Source: Davidsoniella eucalypti (lineage: Eukaryota; Ascomycota; Sordariomycetes; Microascales; Ceratocystidaceae). Taken from it: DNA of 54,493 nucleotides. Location: assembly GCA_004009845.1 (NCBI GenBank), contig RMBW01000149.1, positions 1 to 54,493 on the forward strand, in the 5' to 3' direction. The notes below the pieces were generated by a model. The model searched no databases and was not told where the DNA came from. It worked only from the letters and a program-made list of their open reading frames with translations. Position numbers and translations under genes: made by a program. Shown here piece after piece: positions 22,316-33,354 of this stretch; within the stretch, counting starts at the first letter, position 1; each line of letters begins with the position of its first letter.

Positions 22316-23948
22316 ATGAGTACGGAATCCACCACGTCGCTCGTGGCCTCGATAGCTGCTGCTTCAGCAACCGCAACCGCGCATCGAGATGTTTGGGTGC
22401 CTGAAGTCGAGACCGTCTTCTACTTCGTGACTGGCGTCGGAATACTGACTGCCTTGTTCGCGCTCATAATGTACAAAATCAGCGCACCAACAACCTATTC
22501 GCCTGCCCCTCAGGATGGTTCCACGAGAGACCACGTTCAGGTCATTGTTATGGGCGATATTGGGCGCAGCCCACGTATGCAGTACCATGCGATAAGTTTC
22601 GCGAAGCATGGCTATCATGTTGATCTGATTGGCTACAAAGGCATGTGTATACCGTATTACATAGGTTTCTAGTGATTACCACCGTAGGCGCAAACTAATA
22701 CGATGTTATACGTGTTTAGATACTGCGAGACACCCCGAGCTCGTCGGAAAACCGAATGTGAGTGTCTATAGCTTGAGGCGTACGCCAGAATGGCTTGCAT
22801 GGCAGACTGGACTGCTTGCTCTTCCTATCCGCGCTTTGTATGGCTCGTGGGCTCTGTACCAGGCAATGGGCTATGAAAGCGTTGCCCCCAAATGGATCAT
22901 TCTTCAAGTAAGTATATTCACTAGCTAACTAGCCCGCACGATTCGCTGGCATATGCTGACATATGGCGTCTCTTATCACTAGAACCCTCCATCGATTCCA
23001 ACCTTCCATATCGCTCTCATAATGGCCTGGATGCGCGGTAGTAAAGTCATCATCGACTGGCATAACTACGGCCACACAATCATGGCTCTAAACCGCAGCA
23101 AGTATAATCCTGGTCCGCACTTCTATCGGTACTACGAGACTATTCTGGGCCGTTGGACCGGTGACCTCAACCTGACTGTGACCGACGCCATGGCGCGTCA
23201 GCTTGCTGCACTACCATACAAAATCTCTACACCAATCCTAACACTACACGATCGTCCAGCCGCCACCTTTAAGCCTGTGCTCAAGCCTGCTGCACGCGAA
23301 GAGCTCTTGAGCAAAATTGCCGATACCAAACAATACGCATCGCGCATCGCATCGGGTGCTTTGAAGTTGGTCGTGAGCAGTACTTCGTGGACCCCCGATG
23401 AAGACTTTGGTATGTTTTTACAGGCGCTGGTTGATTATGCGGCTAGCCAGCCACAGAGCGAACTACTAGTCATCGTTACCGGCAAGGGCCTGCAAAAGGC
23501 CGACTTCGAAGCTCTCATCAAACAACTTGCCGCAAATGGTAAATTGGCTAAAGTCACCATCATGACGGCATGGCTCTCGACGCATGATTATGCTACTCTA
23601 CTAGCCTGCGCTGATCTTGGTGTTTGCCTTCACATGTCATCGTCCGGTGTTGACTTACCCATGAAGGTCGTTGACATGTTTGGCGCCGGCATTCCTGTCG
23701 CTGCCTACTCAGCTTACGAGAGCTTTAGCGAGCTTATCAAGGAAGGCCGCAATGGCTGCGGTTTCACTACCTGGGAGGAACTAGCAGTCATTCTGAAGAG
23801 ACTACTAGCGCCAACTGGTGCAAAGGAGTTGGCTTTGCTGAAGGCTGGCGCGGTGGACGATGGTCGTAAGGGTTGGGATGAACAGTGGGATGAAGTGCTT
23901 GGTAGAGCCCTTGAGATTGTGAAGAGTGGCGAAGGCGTAAAACGCTAG
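22316..23948 (+). CDS. ALG1: ALG1, chitobiosyldiphosphodolichol beta-mannosyltransferase
   Basis: Three exons: 22316-22640 (or -22646), 22720-22907 and 22983-23948; 492 residues with the first choice. It adds the first mannose, from GDP-mannose, to dolichol-PP-GlcNAc2 on the cytosolic face of the ER, the committing mannosylation of N-glycan precursor synthesis. Visible: an N-terminal membrane anchor around 'FYFVTGVGILTALFALIMY', 'VIVMGDIGRSPRMQYHAISF' (conserved GDIGRSPRMQYHA motif), 'VIIDWHNYGHTIM', and near the C-terminus 'DLPMKVVDMFGAGIPVAAYS', the GT33 donor-site region. Intron 1 can use a GC donor at 22641, giving 'GYKDTARHPEL', or GT at 22647, giving two extra residues; both keep the frame. 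Convergent with the ubiquitin conjugase downstream. Confidence 0.93.
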
Positions 23949-24790
23949 GACAAGAAGATACCCCATCTAGTTTTGGCCGAAAAAACTGTACATACCATCA
24001 TGATATATATAAATTTGTTGTTTTGTCACCACTTTCGTGATTAGTAAGCATATACCAGCAATCGTTATTGTATCACATGCTACATAATATGCTACTAGTC
24101 AAGCAGGAGAAAGCATAGTTTTTGTGATATCATTGGCAAGAGGGCATAATGAAAGGAGACAAACAGTCAAACAGGCACTACGATAATCGTGAACGGTATG
24201 CATTGAAAAGGAAAAGAAGTATTTGGAAATAGACTAGTTGATTAATGAATAGAAAGAAGGAGAAACGCACAGGAATGGGAGACGTCTAGTTTCGTCAAGA
24301 AACTCATCAAACGCTACCTGTAGTCCCGGTGTGCTCTCCGGCAAAGTTAGGATACATGAAGAGAAAGTGAATGATGAACTCGAACCGATGCCATGGGCTT
24401 AAAAGAGGAAAGGCGATAAACGGAAAAAGGAAATGTATAACGATGAGGATGAAAAGAGATCAATAAAGCCAAGATGTTTGAAGTCCTTTCATGTGGTTTT
24501 TTTTTTTTTTTTGGGTGGTGGGAGCGGGATTAGGTTCAAAGTCTTGTGACGTCAGAAGGAAAGAAGAAGAGGAAAGTTTTTTAAAAAAAGTCAGGTTAAT
24601 GCCTAAAACCACCCACGTTTTACTAGAAAGACGAGGAGGAGATGGCGTTGTATGTAGTTCAAACAAAAAAGACAACGGAATTAAGTCTAAGAATTGTATA
24701 GCTGATATGGCAACAAGTTGCCTCTTGACCTACGATTTTTCCTCTTGTTTTCTTTTTTCTTTTTATCCCGAATTGGATGAGGCAGGAGGT
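23949..24790. other. Convergent 3' regions of ALG1 and the ubiquitin conjugase
   Basis: Both flanking genes end here, so this is 3' untranslated and termination sequence. It contains a T16 run at 24497-24512 that may be unstable in sequencing. No gene seen. Confidence 0.5.
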
Positions 24791-25447
24791 TTATTCCTCG
24801 CCTAGGCTCTCACGGACGCACTTACGGCAGCGTTTTCTAAATTCGCGGTGCTGGCCCTCACGTTCCTCTCGGAGCATGCGCGCTGCCTCTACGTTGGCCG
24901 GTGACTCGTCATTAGGGCTGTGGAACAAAGAGACAACGCTCAGCAGAATGGTCTCGGGAGTTTGAACGGGCGACCAGCGTTCCGAAGCGGCCTCATAGCC
25001 ATATTGGTCTTCCTCGGGAGGGTGTAGGATGGAAATGCATAGGCGGCCATCTTCATATATGTTGGGGTGGAAGGGAATCGGTGTTTGGAAGGTCATCTGC
25101 GGTGGCATCAGAGGGTACGAGCGTGGGAAAGTGAGGAGAGCACGGAAGTTACCGCCTGAACACACGAGAAAAAAAAAGATAGGTTAGAATGTTGGTTATC
25201 TTTTGGGCTCTAGTACGGTGGCGAGGGCGTGTTGTATAGCAAGAAGATAGGCTATGTGACGGATAAAGGAAAACTTACCACCATAGTACTTGCAGTCGTC
25301 GTTGATCATAAGCATGACCTCCCACACAAATGTGTTGCCGTCATCAGCCAGACCAACGGAGATACCAGGAAGTTCAGTCTGGCGTTGCATCTCGCGCAGT
25401 TGGCGTCTAAGCAGATTGCCGGCGGCAGCAGCCTCGGAATTCGACAT
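24791..25447 (-). CDS. ubc15: E2 ubiquitin-conjugating enzyme, UBE2G/Ubc15 type
   Basis: Exons 25279-25447 and 24791-25155, one 123-bp phase-1 intron, 177 residues. A single UBC fold: 'LLRRQLREMQ' helix 1, the HPN motif in 'IPFHPNIYEDGRLCISIL' at residues 86-88, and the catalytic cysteine at residue 96. After the cysteine comes 'HPPEEDQYGYEAASERWSPV', the 13-residue acidic insertion that marks the UBE2G/Ubc7/Cdc34 group, which builds Lys48 chains. The ERW-x-PVQT segment and the N-terminal 'LLRRQL' are closest to human UBE2G1 and fission-yeast Ubc15 rather than to ER-linked Ubc7. There is no C-terminal membrane anchor. Ubc7 is the main alternative name. Confidence 0.9.
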
Positions 25448-26541
25448 GATGTGTGTGTTTGATTTGTGTGAAGAGATATAGAGGGATAATCGACGGAGAA
25501 GGGTGGGTGGTTCAAGACGATGAAAAGAGAAGGAAAGAAATAATAAAGAAGAAAGTGTCGAAGAAAGAGGCTATTTATGGTTAGATGGGCGTGAGAGGCG
25601 AAGGAAATATATAACCGGCGATGAAGAGTTGCGATAGGAATTTGGAGGGCGGATCGGAGCGTAGTTGAAGAGAGGCGCTGGCTTGCTGGTTTCGTTGATA
25701 AATAGCGTAGGCAGCTTGATTTGAAGGAGGGGTTAATTTTTGAGTAGAGGATGGAAAATGAACTAGGCCTGGCCTGTGCTGTAGCGGCCAAAAATCAAAG
25801 CCAGGTCGCTTCCAGGGATTGTTGACAGAAAGACTAACTAGTGGGCAAAGGTTAGCCTTGATTCGGCTAAGAAAGCAAAAACCACCGAGTCAGTATAGAT
25901 GGATTTCCAAGCCAGGCAACTAGAAAGTGAGGGAAGACGGGTAAATATCACAAGGCTGATATTTATGTAGAGAAAAAAGAGAAAGAAAAACCAAAGTTTA
26001 GAGACATGCCATAAAATTAAATTAGGAAAGACGATAAAGGGCCGACGCTTCTATGGGACTCTAGCTATGGCCATGGCCATGTAAATATAAATATAGTAGT
26101 AGCTTAAATTGAATCAAAAAAGAACGTCGCGGAACATAATGGTAGCTACTAATTCTCTGGTATATCATAGAAATCTAAGGTGAAATAACGTACGATGTTG
26201 GCTAAATGAGCTCTTCTGCAGGAGCGTCGTCTTAAGAACCCGACTCCATACAATTTCTTATAGAAGATCTACAATGGTCGGACACACATGATTCTGTACT
26301 AGTGAATAGGACAGCCAATCATGTGTCTGTGGATATACTAAAGCAATCAGAGAAGTAGGCTTCAAAGAAGTATGCGGCATACAATAGGCTATGGCCGTTA
26401 CACAGGCTGTTGGTGATTGCTTTGTAGATGGTCACAAAGATAGGCATAGGCAATATATAGAATCAACTACCCCCCACAATTAGGCACTTTGAAGGGTATG
26501 TTATATGAGGTGACGTTTTAAGATAGGCTAACAAGGCAGCA
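25448..26541. other. Intergenic: conjugase promoter and SNU23 3' region
   Basis: About 1.1 kb without a gene-like frame. The portion next to 25448 is the promoter and purine-rich (plus strand) leader of the conjugase. The portion next to 26541 is the SNU23 3' flank. Nothing else recognised. Confidence 0.5.
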
Positions 26542-27255
26542 TCATTTCTTAGACGTGCCGAAGCCGGCGATACCCATCGCTGCCATCATGTCCTCCTCTT
26601 CGTGCTCACCCTCTATACGGACATCATCACCATAGTTTACCTTGGCTGCCTTGGCTTCCTCCTTATTTGCTCGTTTACGGTCGGCCTCATCGCGTCTGCG
26701 TTTCCTCCGTTCTTCTGCCTCCTTTAGCCGCTCTTTTTCACGCATGGCTAGCCGTGAATCTAGTGACAGTGCCTGTTCCTTTTTGAGGTCTTCCTTCTTT
26801 GCCACCCACATCAGGATGCGTTCTCGGACTTCTTCTGCAGTAGCACGCTTAACCTCCGTAGTCTGGCCCGTATTAAGCAGATGCTGCGGTGTATTCATGT
26901 GATCTACCAGACTCTTGTTGTCTTTGAATGTCAGATCGCAAGCTTCGCAGTAGAAACCAGCGCCACGACCTCTCTTGCCAACACTTGCACCGGCGGGAAT
27001 CAGCATGGTTTTGCCGACCATGGCTGACACGTCGAGCGCTGTACGACGCGCTTGTGTGAAAGTCTCATTTCCTGTGGGTTGCTTATGGTATTTCTTGCCG
27101 GCGAGCTTCGCTTCGTATCGCGCCTTGGCTTCTTCGCGCTCGCTGGCTTCGCGCTTCTTGGCCTTTTCGGCGTACTCGTCGAGATCCCATGTTTTACGGA
27201 AGTCAGTGTCGCTGGCCGCGGTACCGTATGCGCTGCCGTTTTTTGGATCGGGCAT
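26542..27255 (-). CDS. SNU23: Snu23, zinc-finger component of the U4/U6.U5 tri-snRNP
   Basis: Single exon, 237 residues, starting MPDPKNGSAYGTAASDTDF. The frame is open for 54 codons further upstream, but that part has no resemblance to the family and the chosen ATG gives the canonical N-terminus '...DTDFRKTWDLDEYAEKAKKR'. 'RGAGFYCEACDLTFKDNKSL' followed by 'VDHMNTPQHL' is the matrin-type C2H2 finger (C-x2-C ... H-x5-H) of Snu23, at about residues 100-125. The C-terminal half is a charged Lys/Arg/Glu helix. Snu23 acts in the nucleus in spliceosome activation, contacting Prp8 and the 5' splice-site helix with Prp38. The sequence CTATAG just before the ATG could be the acceptor of a leader intron. 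Divergent from DPH5. Confidence 0.92.
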   Translation of the reverse strand: MPDPKNGSAYGTAASDTDFRKTWDLDEYAEKAKKREASEREEAKARYEAKLAGKKYHKQPTGNETFTQARRTALDVSAMVGKTMLIPAGASVGKRGRGAGFYCEACDLTFKDNKSLVDHMNTPQHLLNTGQTTEVKRATAEEVRERILMWVAKKEDLKKEQALSLDSRLAMREKERLKEAEERRKRRRDEADRKRANKEEAKAAKVNYGDDVRIEGEHEEEDMMAAMGIAGFGTSKK

Positions 27256-27653
27256 GTTGGCTATAGGATAGAGTTGGCGTGTATTAACCAAAGTATTAGT
27301 GACGAAGAAGAGCAAGAGATGCAAAGCTCCTTGAAATAGACTGGAAAAAATGAACAATTGATTGTTGTAGACAAGTTGCAAAGAAGGTGAGTGAGCGCAT
27401 GTGAAATCCTTCCACAAGCTTTCTCATTCTAGTCGGCGCATTAAGTTGAAGTTGAAGACTTGCGGTCGACACCTGTCAGGTAGCTGTCAAATACACATGG
27501 CAGCTGGCAGGCTTACCGCGGGGCACTGATAAGATAACAAATAATGCCCCGCGACAAAGATTTGATGACATTAGTGACGGCGGCATCGCAAAGATTAAAC
27601 GGCTTTACAGTCTGTAGATAGTAGAAGCACGCACTAAGCAACCTCGATTCAAA
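27256..27653. promoter_or_regulatory. Shared divergent promoter of SNU23 and DPH5
   Basis: Only 398 bp separate the two start codons, which face away from each other, so both promoters and leaders must lie here. It contains GC-rich patches around 27470-27555. No TATA box or named factor site could be assigned with confidence. Confidence 0.6.
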
Positions 27654-28641
27654 ATGTTGTATCTTGTGGGCTTGGGTCTTTCTGACGAGACCGATATCAC
27701 GGTCAAGGGCCTTGAGGTCGCCAAGAGCGCCTCGCGCGTCTATTTAGAAGCTTACACCAGCATTCTACTAGTCTCTAAGGAGAATCTTGTAAGTGAGCCT
27801 ATGTTGGTCTATCGTACCTCTATGTGAAACTAATGCTGTTATCCCATGGCGTAGGAGACCTACTATGGCCGCGAGGTCATTCTTGCCGATCGTGAAATGG
27901 TCGAGACCAACAGTGACGAGATCTTGCGAGATGCCCAGAACGTAGACGTCGCATTCCTCGTCGTCGGAGATCCATTTGGGTGAGTACTAGTTTTGCTCTA
28001 ATTCGTATATATTGCCATCTAATCTTGTCCATGGTAGTGCCACCACACACACCGATCTAGTTCTTAGAGCCCGCGAGCTCCAAATCCCGGTCCGCACCGT
28101 CCCGAACGCCTCTATCATGTCTGGCATCGGCGGCTGTGGCCTACAGCTGTACAACTTTGGTCAGACCGTGTCCATGGTCTTCTTCACGGAAAACTGGAAG
28201 CCGTCGTCATTTTACGACCGCATTAAGGAAAACCGCAACATCGGCCTGCACACACTCGTACTCGTCGACATCAAAGTCAAGGAGCAGAGCTTAGAAAACA
28301 TGGCGCGCGGCCGCATGGTCTTCGAGCCTCCGCGGTTCATGACTGTCAGCCAGTGTGCATCACAAATGGTCGAGACTGAAGAGACTCGCCAGGAAGGCGC
28401 CTACACCAAGGATAGTCTAGCGATCGGTGCTGCTCGTGTCGGTGGCAAGACGGAAAAGTTTGTCTGCGGTACGTTGGAAGAGCTCTGCGACTCGGACGAG
28501 TTGATGGGCCCTCCTCTGCATAGCTTGGTACTCTTAGGACGTAGATCGCACGACCTCGAGCGTGACTATATCCGTGAGTTTGCCATTAACACGGAAACTT
28601 TCGACAAGGCTTGGGCGGCCGAGTACGGCAAGCAGCTATAG
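27654..28641 (+). CDS. DPH5: Diphthine methyl ester synthase Dph5
   Basis: Exons 27654-27788, 27855-27979 and 28038-28641, introns 66 and 58 bp, 287 residues. Starts MLYLVGLGLSDETDITVKGL; 'FLVVGDPFGATTHTDL' spans intron 2 and is the SAM-binding motif of the tetrapyrrole-methylase fold. 'VPNASIMSGIGGCGLQLYNF' and 'SMVFFTENWKPSSFYDRI' are near-invariant Dph5 segments. The enzyme tetramethylates the modified histidine of translation elongation factor 2 in diphthamide synthesis, in the cytosol. Length is normal for eukaryotic Dph5 (about 285) and the frame is intact. This is one of the most secure calls in the window. Confidence 0.97.
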
Positions 28642-30192
28642 TTGTTCTATCAACAGAAGAAAAACGAAAAAAGAAGCGGCGCCTATGGCTACCAGCAGGG
28701 AGTCTTTTTACAAAATTCGGTGGGAGAGAAAGACAGAGACACAGCATTAGATATCCATGGTAACAGCAATTGACCTTTAGCATCATGACTTCTAAACTAC
28801 AAGTGTCATTTAGCGAGCCACCTAGGCCGTGTCACAAGCCCCTCGGTACAGAGTCAGAAAAGAACAAACGTGAGAGACAGAGCAGCATCGCGGAAATCAA
28901 TGCCCTAAAGAGACAATGACCGGTGAACCTAAGCACCATTGCGTACTCACAAATATTGCTGTCGGTTGTCTTTTTAGGGCATGTGGTGAAGGTGCAATTC
29001 CGGTCAGGCCAGCGGCCGGCCTGTGTCTACCGTTCTTTTTCTGCACAGCCGCCAGCATCGATGGACTGGCCATTGCGCATGCCGCATCGCAAGAACCTAC
29101 GTCTTCGCGGTGTTTCTAGTAAGATTTTGACGGGGAATAGATGTACCGCATAGTGCTCGCCCAGATCTCAAATAGCCCATACTCATGGCTCTTGAAGTTC
29201 TGATTGAGTCGCTCCATGCCCACACTGCAGCTTTAGCATAACAAAGCTTGGTCCCCTCAAGGCCCGCCTTCCTCAAGCTCTCCGGGCGTAGCACAGACTT
29301 TAACTGCCAGCGCCCTCTACCATAGCTCCTCTTCAGCTGGTCTCTGGTCTACAAGCGAGCCTGCCATTCGTGAACCTGGACTGGTTCTCTCTTCATTCCG
29401 GCTCATAGGCCTATATCGCAATCTGATAAGGCCAGGCTGCGCCTGGGCAAGTGCCATCTCTGCCAGCAGTCCAAAGTACTTCTTCGCGTGAAGATGTGGC
29501 CAACGCGAGCTCGTTTTTTCAGTGAGCAGTCGGTAAGCAGCAAACAGAAGCCAAGATGGCGATATTATTAGTAAACGGGGCACAGCATTTCTGTGGTTGG
29601 CATAAGTAACACACCAAGACAGCCAAAAAGCGAATAGCCGTCTGTCCAGCCTATCAGCAACAAGACTGGCCTGAGAGGCGTTGTACTTTCGATCGAAAAC
29701 GAAGCCACAAACAGTCACTGCATCAATAATAACCAGCAGTGGCCCGAAAACACGGTGGTTTGTTCCCGTATTGTTGCCGCCTCAAAACCTCCCGCATATT
29801 AAGGCTTTTTGCAGCTTCAACCCGTGCAGCCACTGTTTCTTTCTCTAACCTTGCTTGTTTCTTGCCCTTTCCTATAATATTGAATCTTGGTTTTGCTAGC
29901 CTAGCGACTTCCGTTCTTGCGTGACTATTTAATTTCTACGAAACACCCTTTTTTTTTCTCGCTCGTTCTATCCTCTTTTACTTCTTCGACTACATCAAAC
30001 CGGTCGGCTCATGCTTCTTTAGTCGGACATTTGTTTTCATTCTTCGTTAACAGGTACAGCGATAAAACTAGTTTCACTTGGCTCTTCACCGTCCCAAAAT
30101 AAGCCTATCTTATCACACACATCAGTCCCTACAAACCTCACCGTCGGACACCGCCATTTAGTGTAGTCGTTCTCTTTGTCACTTGAGTCACG
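28642..30192. other. Intergenic between DPH5 and the F-box-like gene
   Basis: About 1.55 kb. The segment 28.95-29.7 kb has somewhat higher GC than other spacers and open frames up to 133 codons on both strands, but none resembles a family or has splice sites. The pyrimidine-rich sequence 29.9-30.19 kb is likely the leader and promoter of the downstream gene. No RNA gene seen. Confidence 0.45.
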
Positions 30193-32053
30193 ATGCAAGC
30201 TTTTGTAAGTTAATGGATTTGCGCCTGTATAGCTCTATCTTCACTTGCGTCTTCATATTTCGCATCCCCATATGCTGCTCTCATGCTAACATCGCAACCT
30301 ATAGCCCAACCATGGCGTCAACACCCCACATTTCGTACATGGTGATGCGTTCGAAGCTGGGCTCGCAATACCGCCCGCTCCCACTCCCGCTGCTATAACG
30401 CCGTGGGAAGGCCGTGGCCGCGAGCTACATGCTCGTACGATGCAGCAGACCAATGTCCGGAGCCAGCGGGATCAGCTACTGGAAGAAAACCGCCTGTTGA
30501 AGCGTTTGCTCCTTGAAAACGGCGTTGCCTGGTCCCCATCATCGCAGCAATACATTCAGAAAAATCAAAAGATCACTACTCCGACAGAACGCACCAACAC
30601 GCCATCTCCCGAAACTGGCCACTTGCCATATCTGCCTGCAGAAGTACTCATTCGTATTCTACAGTACGCACTCATCAGCCCTCATCCAATCGTCGACCCG
30701 CTGTCCAAGCTCAACCCCAAAACAATCACGGAGGAAGAGCGCAATCGCGGGAATCAAGTAGCAATCAGCTTTCTAGCGGCATCAAAAACTCTTTATGCCG
30801 AGGGCTCAAAGATCTTCTGGTCCTCCAACCACTTCACATTCACTTCTCCTAGTGCACTGTTAGCATTCAGTGAAGCTGATCTCTCGGTTCGCTTACCGAT
30901 CGAGCATGTTACTCTACGCATCATTGGACAGTTTCATATCTCACAGGCCAACTATAAAGAGTACATTCCTCGCGTGTACCATCATGATCTTGCTTTCAGT
31001 CCTGAACTTCCTATCGAGCCCATGGCTACATTGGCTACTGGCCATGATGGCTTCCGTAGCTATACTTGGCTACAGATTGTCGATTTTTTCAAGGCAATGG
31101 GTGCACCATATCAAGAAGAGCTATACAAAGCTCCTGGTTGCCCACGGCTATTCCCCGCTCTGAAATCACTACGCCTTGATCTAGTCAATTTCCTCCCGGG
31201 CCTTCTAAACTATACCGGGGGTGAGTTTCACGACATCACATCTCACGACTATTGTAACTCCCTCGACGAGCTTATGATCACTGGTATTCCTTATGATAAC
31301 GTAGGTTTCAAGGCCATGTATGAACTGCATTCCCTACTTAGAGACGGTGGTCTTTTGATAACAAGTTCACCTGCCTTTTGGAACGATACCACCGGCCTCT
31401 GTCACCTTCCCGGCTCAGGCTTAGTAGCACGTGTCGTTCGGTCATCCAAAGTCAGAACCTACAAACCAAGAATAATTCCTACTGTGGAAACAGAGCCATT
31501 GTTTGCTAAAAAGCGGCTCTGGAGAGATCCCGGTCTTCCAACTGCTAATGAACCCAACAATATACAAGCCAAACCACAACAAGAAAACATTCAGACCGAT
31601 TTGATAGCCAAGGCCGTCAAACTTCAAGCTCCACGCCGTCAAGTTACACTACTGACCGGTCATCCAAATATTCCTGCCATTGCAGAAAGCGGATTCATCT
31701 GGAAGCAAGTTCCGATATCTCGGGACTCATATACCCGTGAATGGGTACCGTTTCAGCGAAGCACGGGATACCCTAAGAAGATTGATGCAGAAGATTCACT
31801 GCTCTTAACGGAAACATTTTCTTGGGTATCAGATATGGACCCCGATCTGGCAAAGCAACCGCCATGGCCAACCAGCTACACACCAGGTCCAAGATGTAGA
31901 TTTTGTCTTGGGTCACACGAAAGTGCAGCCCATGCTACCAACTTCCAGCCTCCGCCTTTTACAAGTCTTGTTGAGTTGATGTACAGGAACAGGGTGTCAG
32001 TTAACGATGATATTCGAGCAGTTCTTGCTGTAGCCTCTGCGAGCATGATGTAG
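30193..32053 (+). CDS. Fungal F-box-like protein with N-terminal coiled coil
   Basis: Two exons, 30193-30204 (12 bp, coding MQAF) and 30305-32053; 100-bp intron with TGCTAAC branch point; 586 residues. The small first exon extends the frame 49 codons upstream of the first ATG in exon 2 and adds 'TPWEGRGRELHAR', a segment I associate with this fungal group. Residues about 50-80 form a short amphipathic helix 'QRDQLLEENRLLKRLLLENG', then 'LPYLPAEVLIRILQYAL' matches the start of an F-box (LP-x-E-x-x-x-x-I). The remainder is a long domain with scattered short helices and 'PRLFPALKSLRLDLVNFLP', as in fungal F-box proteins with degenerate repeats. F-box proteins recruit substrates to SCF ubiquitin ligases via Skp1; here that role is inferred from one short motif. 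Substrate unknown. Confidence 0.75.
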
Positions 32054-32280
32054 AGTCCATATAAGCATTAGTTTGGCATCGACAATTGCCGTCATGGTCT
32101 ATATTTGAGAAAATGCCTAGCCTCTGGAGGAAACGACAATCGACGAAGAGAATTAATTAACGGCTAACTAGAACTATTCCATTTTGTATGAATCATAATA
32201 AATTATTTCAATGATATTTATGTTTTGATCTTCAACCTAGTAGACTACCGTGTTCTAATAATAGCGTACTACACTACCTC

Positions 32281-32816
32281 TCACAGCTTCCCAGCAGCTT
32301 TGAGGGCTTTGTCGCCATCTACAAGCACACACCATCCTCCATGACCCTGACCGCCTTGTCCAGCAACGACGACATCGAATGCGTCCTTGGCACTAACAAA
32401 ATCAACAACCGCTTGATCCCATGTTCCAGGCTGTAGCCAAACCGCACGGATTCCAGCGTCTCGAGCCTCACGAAGAACGGATAGTGTTACGCTTGGTGGG
32501 GTTATGATGGACACGCCAGTAGTTGCGGGATCTGGTAGAAGTGACACAGACGATAGTGTAGAGTACTTTGTGTCTGCGATGGAGATTGATGGTGATGAGG
32601 GGTTGATGGGTGTCACGGGAAGAGAATGCATGACATACCAAGCAAATACTATATGTTTGTAGGTTGTACGAGTTAGTCATCAGTTTTTGTTTGTTGTATG
32701 TGTGTTAGATATGTACCTTGGTGGCCGAATTTGGCAGGATTAGAGCTAGCACCGACAACGGCGAAGGTCTCTGACGCAAAGAAAGATCGAGCGGTAGCTT
32801 TGGTTGCGGAAATCAT
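32281..32816 (-). CDS. CoA-binding domain protein (YccU / succinyl-CoA ligase alpha-like fold)
   Basis: Exons 32717-32816 and 32281-32648, 68-bp intron, 155 residues. Begins MISATKATARSFFASETFAV, then 'VVGASSNPAKFGHQVFAWY', the Rossmann-type CoA-binding loop, with the intron falling inside it. 'LPVTPINPSSPSI' and 'IRAVWLQPGTWD' are further family blocks. Stand-alone CoA-binding proteins of this kind are widespread and mostly of unknown function; the catalytic histidine domain of succinyl-CoA ligase is absent. The basic, hydroxyl-rich first 15 residues could be a mitochondrial presequence, but this is weak. Convergent with the F-box-like gene, only 227 bp apart. Confidence 0.86.
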
Positions 32817-33220
32817 TGTTTTCAATCAGGTAATAGTTATACTATCATGTAAGATATGTAAATGCTAACAATCTGTGGGTACAATAATAATATATGTCAA
32901 GTTGAAGTCGATTAGTGCAAGGGTTACATCGAGGTGCTAATAAGGGTTAAATGATATGTAGTATTTTAAAGAAGGAAATTAACATGACATATATGTACTT
33001 ATCGGCCAGCATAACTAGTTTTTGTTATCCTCCATGCGGCAAATGTTGAGCAATAAGGCTCTAGTACATAATATCGGTTGACGGCATATAGAACTGTAAA
33101 AACTTAGATGAGGCTTAGGCAAATATTACTATCAGGATAAAGATAGAAAGAATGACGTACGAGATACAATAAGCTGCTACGTTCAGATATAATCACACTA
33201 CCAAAAAGGCTTTAAACTAA

Positions 33221-33290
33221 CCTTTTCTTACCTATAGCTCCATAAGATAAATGAATTAAAAAAAAAAAAAAAAAAAAACCCTTTTCTTAC
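33221..33290 (+). repeat. Short A-tailed element flanked by 11-bp direct repeats (copy 2)
   Basis: CCTTTTCTTAC at 33221-33231 and 33280-33290 flanks a 48-bp insert starting CTATAGCTCCATAAG, sharing AGATAAATGAATTAAA with the copy at 1619-1693 and ending in a run of 21 A (33258-33278). The combination of A tail and flanking duplication suggests retroposition. No promoter or coding content seen. Confidence 0.6.
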
Positions 33291-33309
33291 ATACAACTAA
33301 GTTGTACAC

Positions 33310-33354
33310 ATCTTCATATCTCTACAGCTACAAGATTAATGAATTAAAAAAAAA
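33310..33354 (+). repeat. Short A-tailed element (copy 3), 20 bp beyond copy 2
   Basis: ATCTTCATATCTCTACAGCT followed by a diverged core ending AATGAATT and nine A (33346-33354). The first 20 bp match copy 1 (1632 onward) except one base, so copy 3 shares the longer 5' part that copy 2 lacks. No clear flanking direct repeat is visible, perhaps because copy 2 inserted next to it or because it is older. Confidence 0.55.

Noticed and set aside
26542..27417. Longer SNU23 reading frame starting 54 codons upstream
   Set aside because: The extra part is hydrophobic and unlike the family; the ATG at 27255 gives the conserved N-terminus, and an acceptor-like CTATAG lies just before it.
29317..29718. 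133-codon minus-strand frame between DPH5 and the F-box-like gene
   Set aside because: No family resemblance, no splice sites, and overlaps other random frames in a GC-richer spacer.
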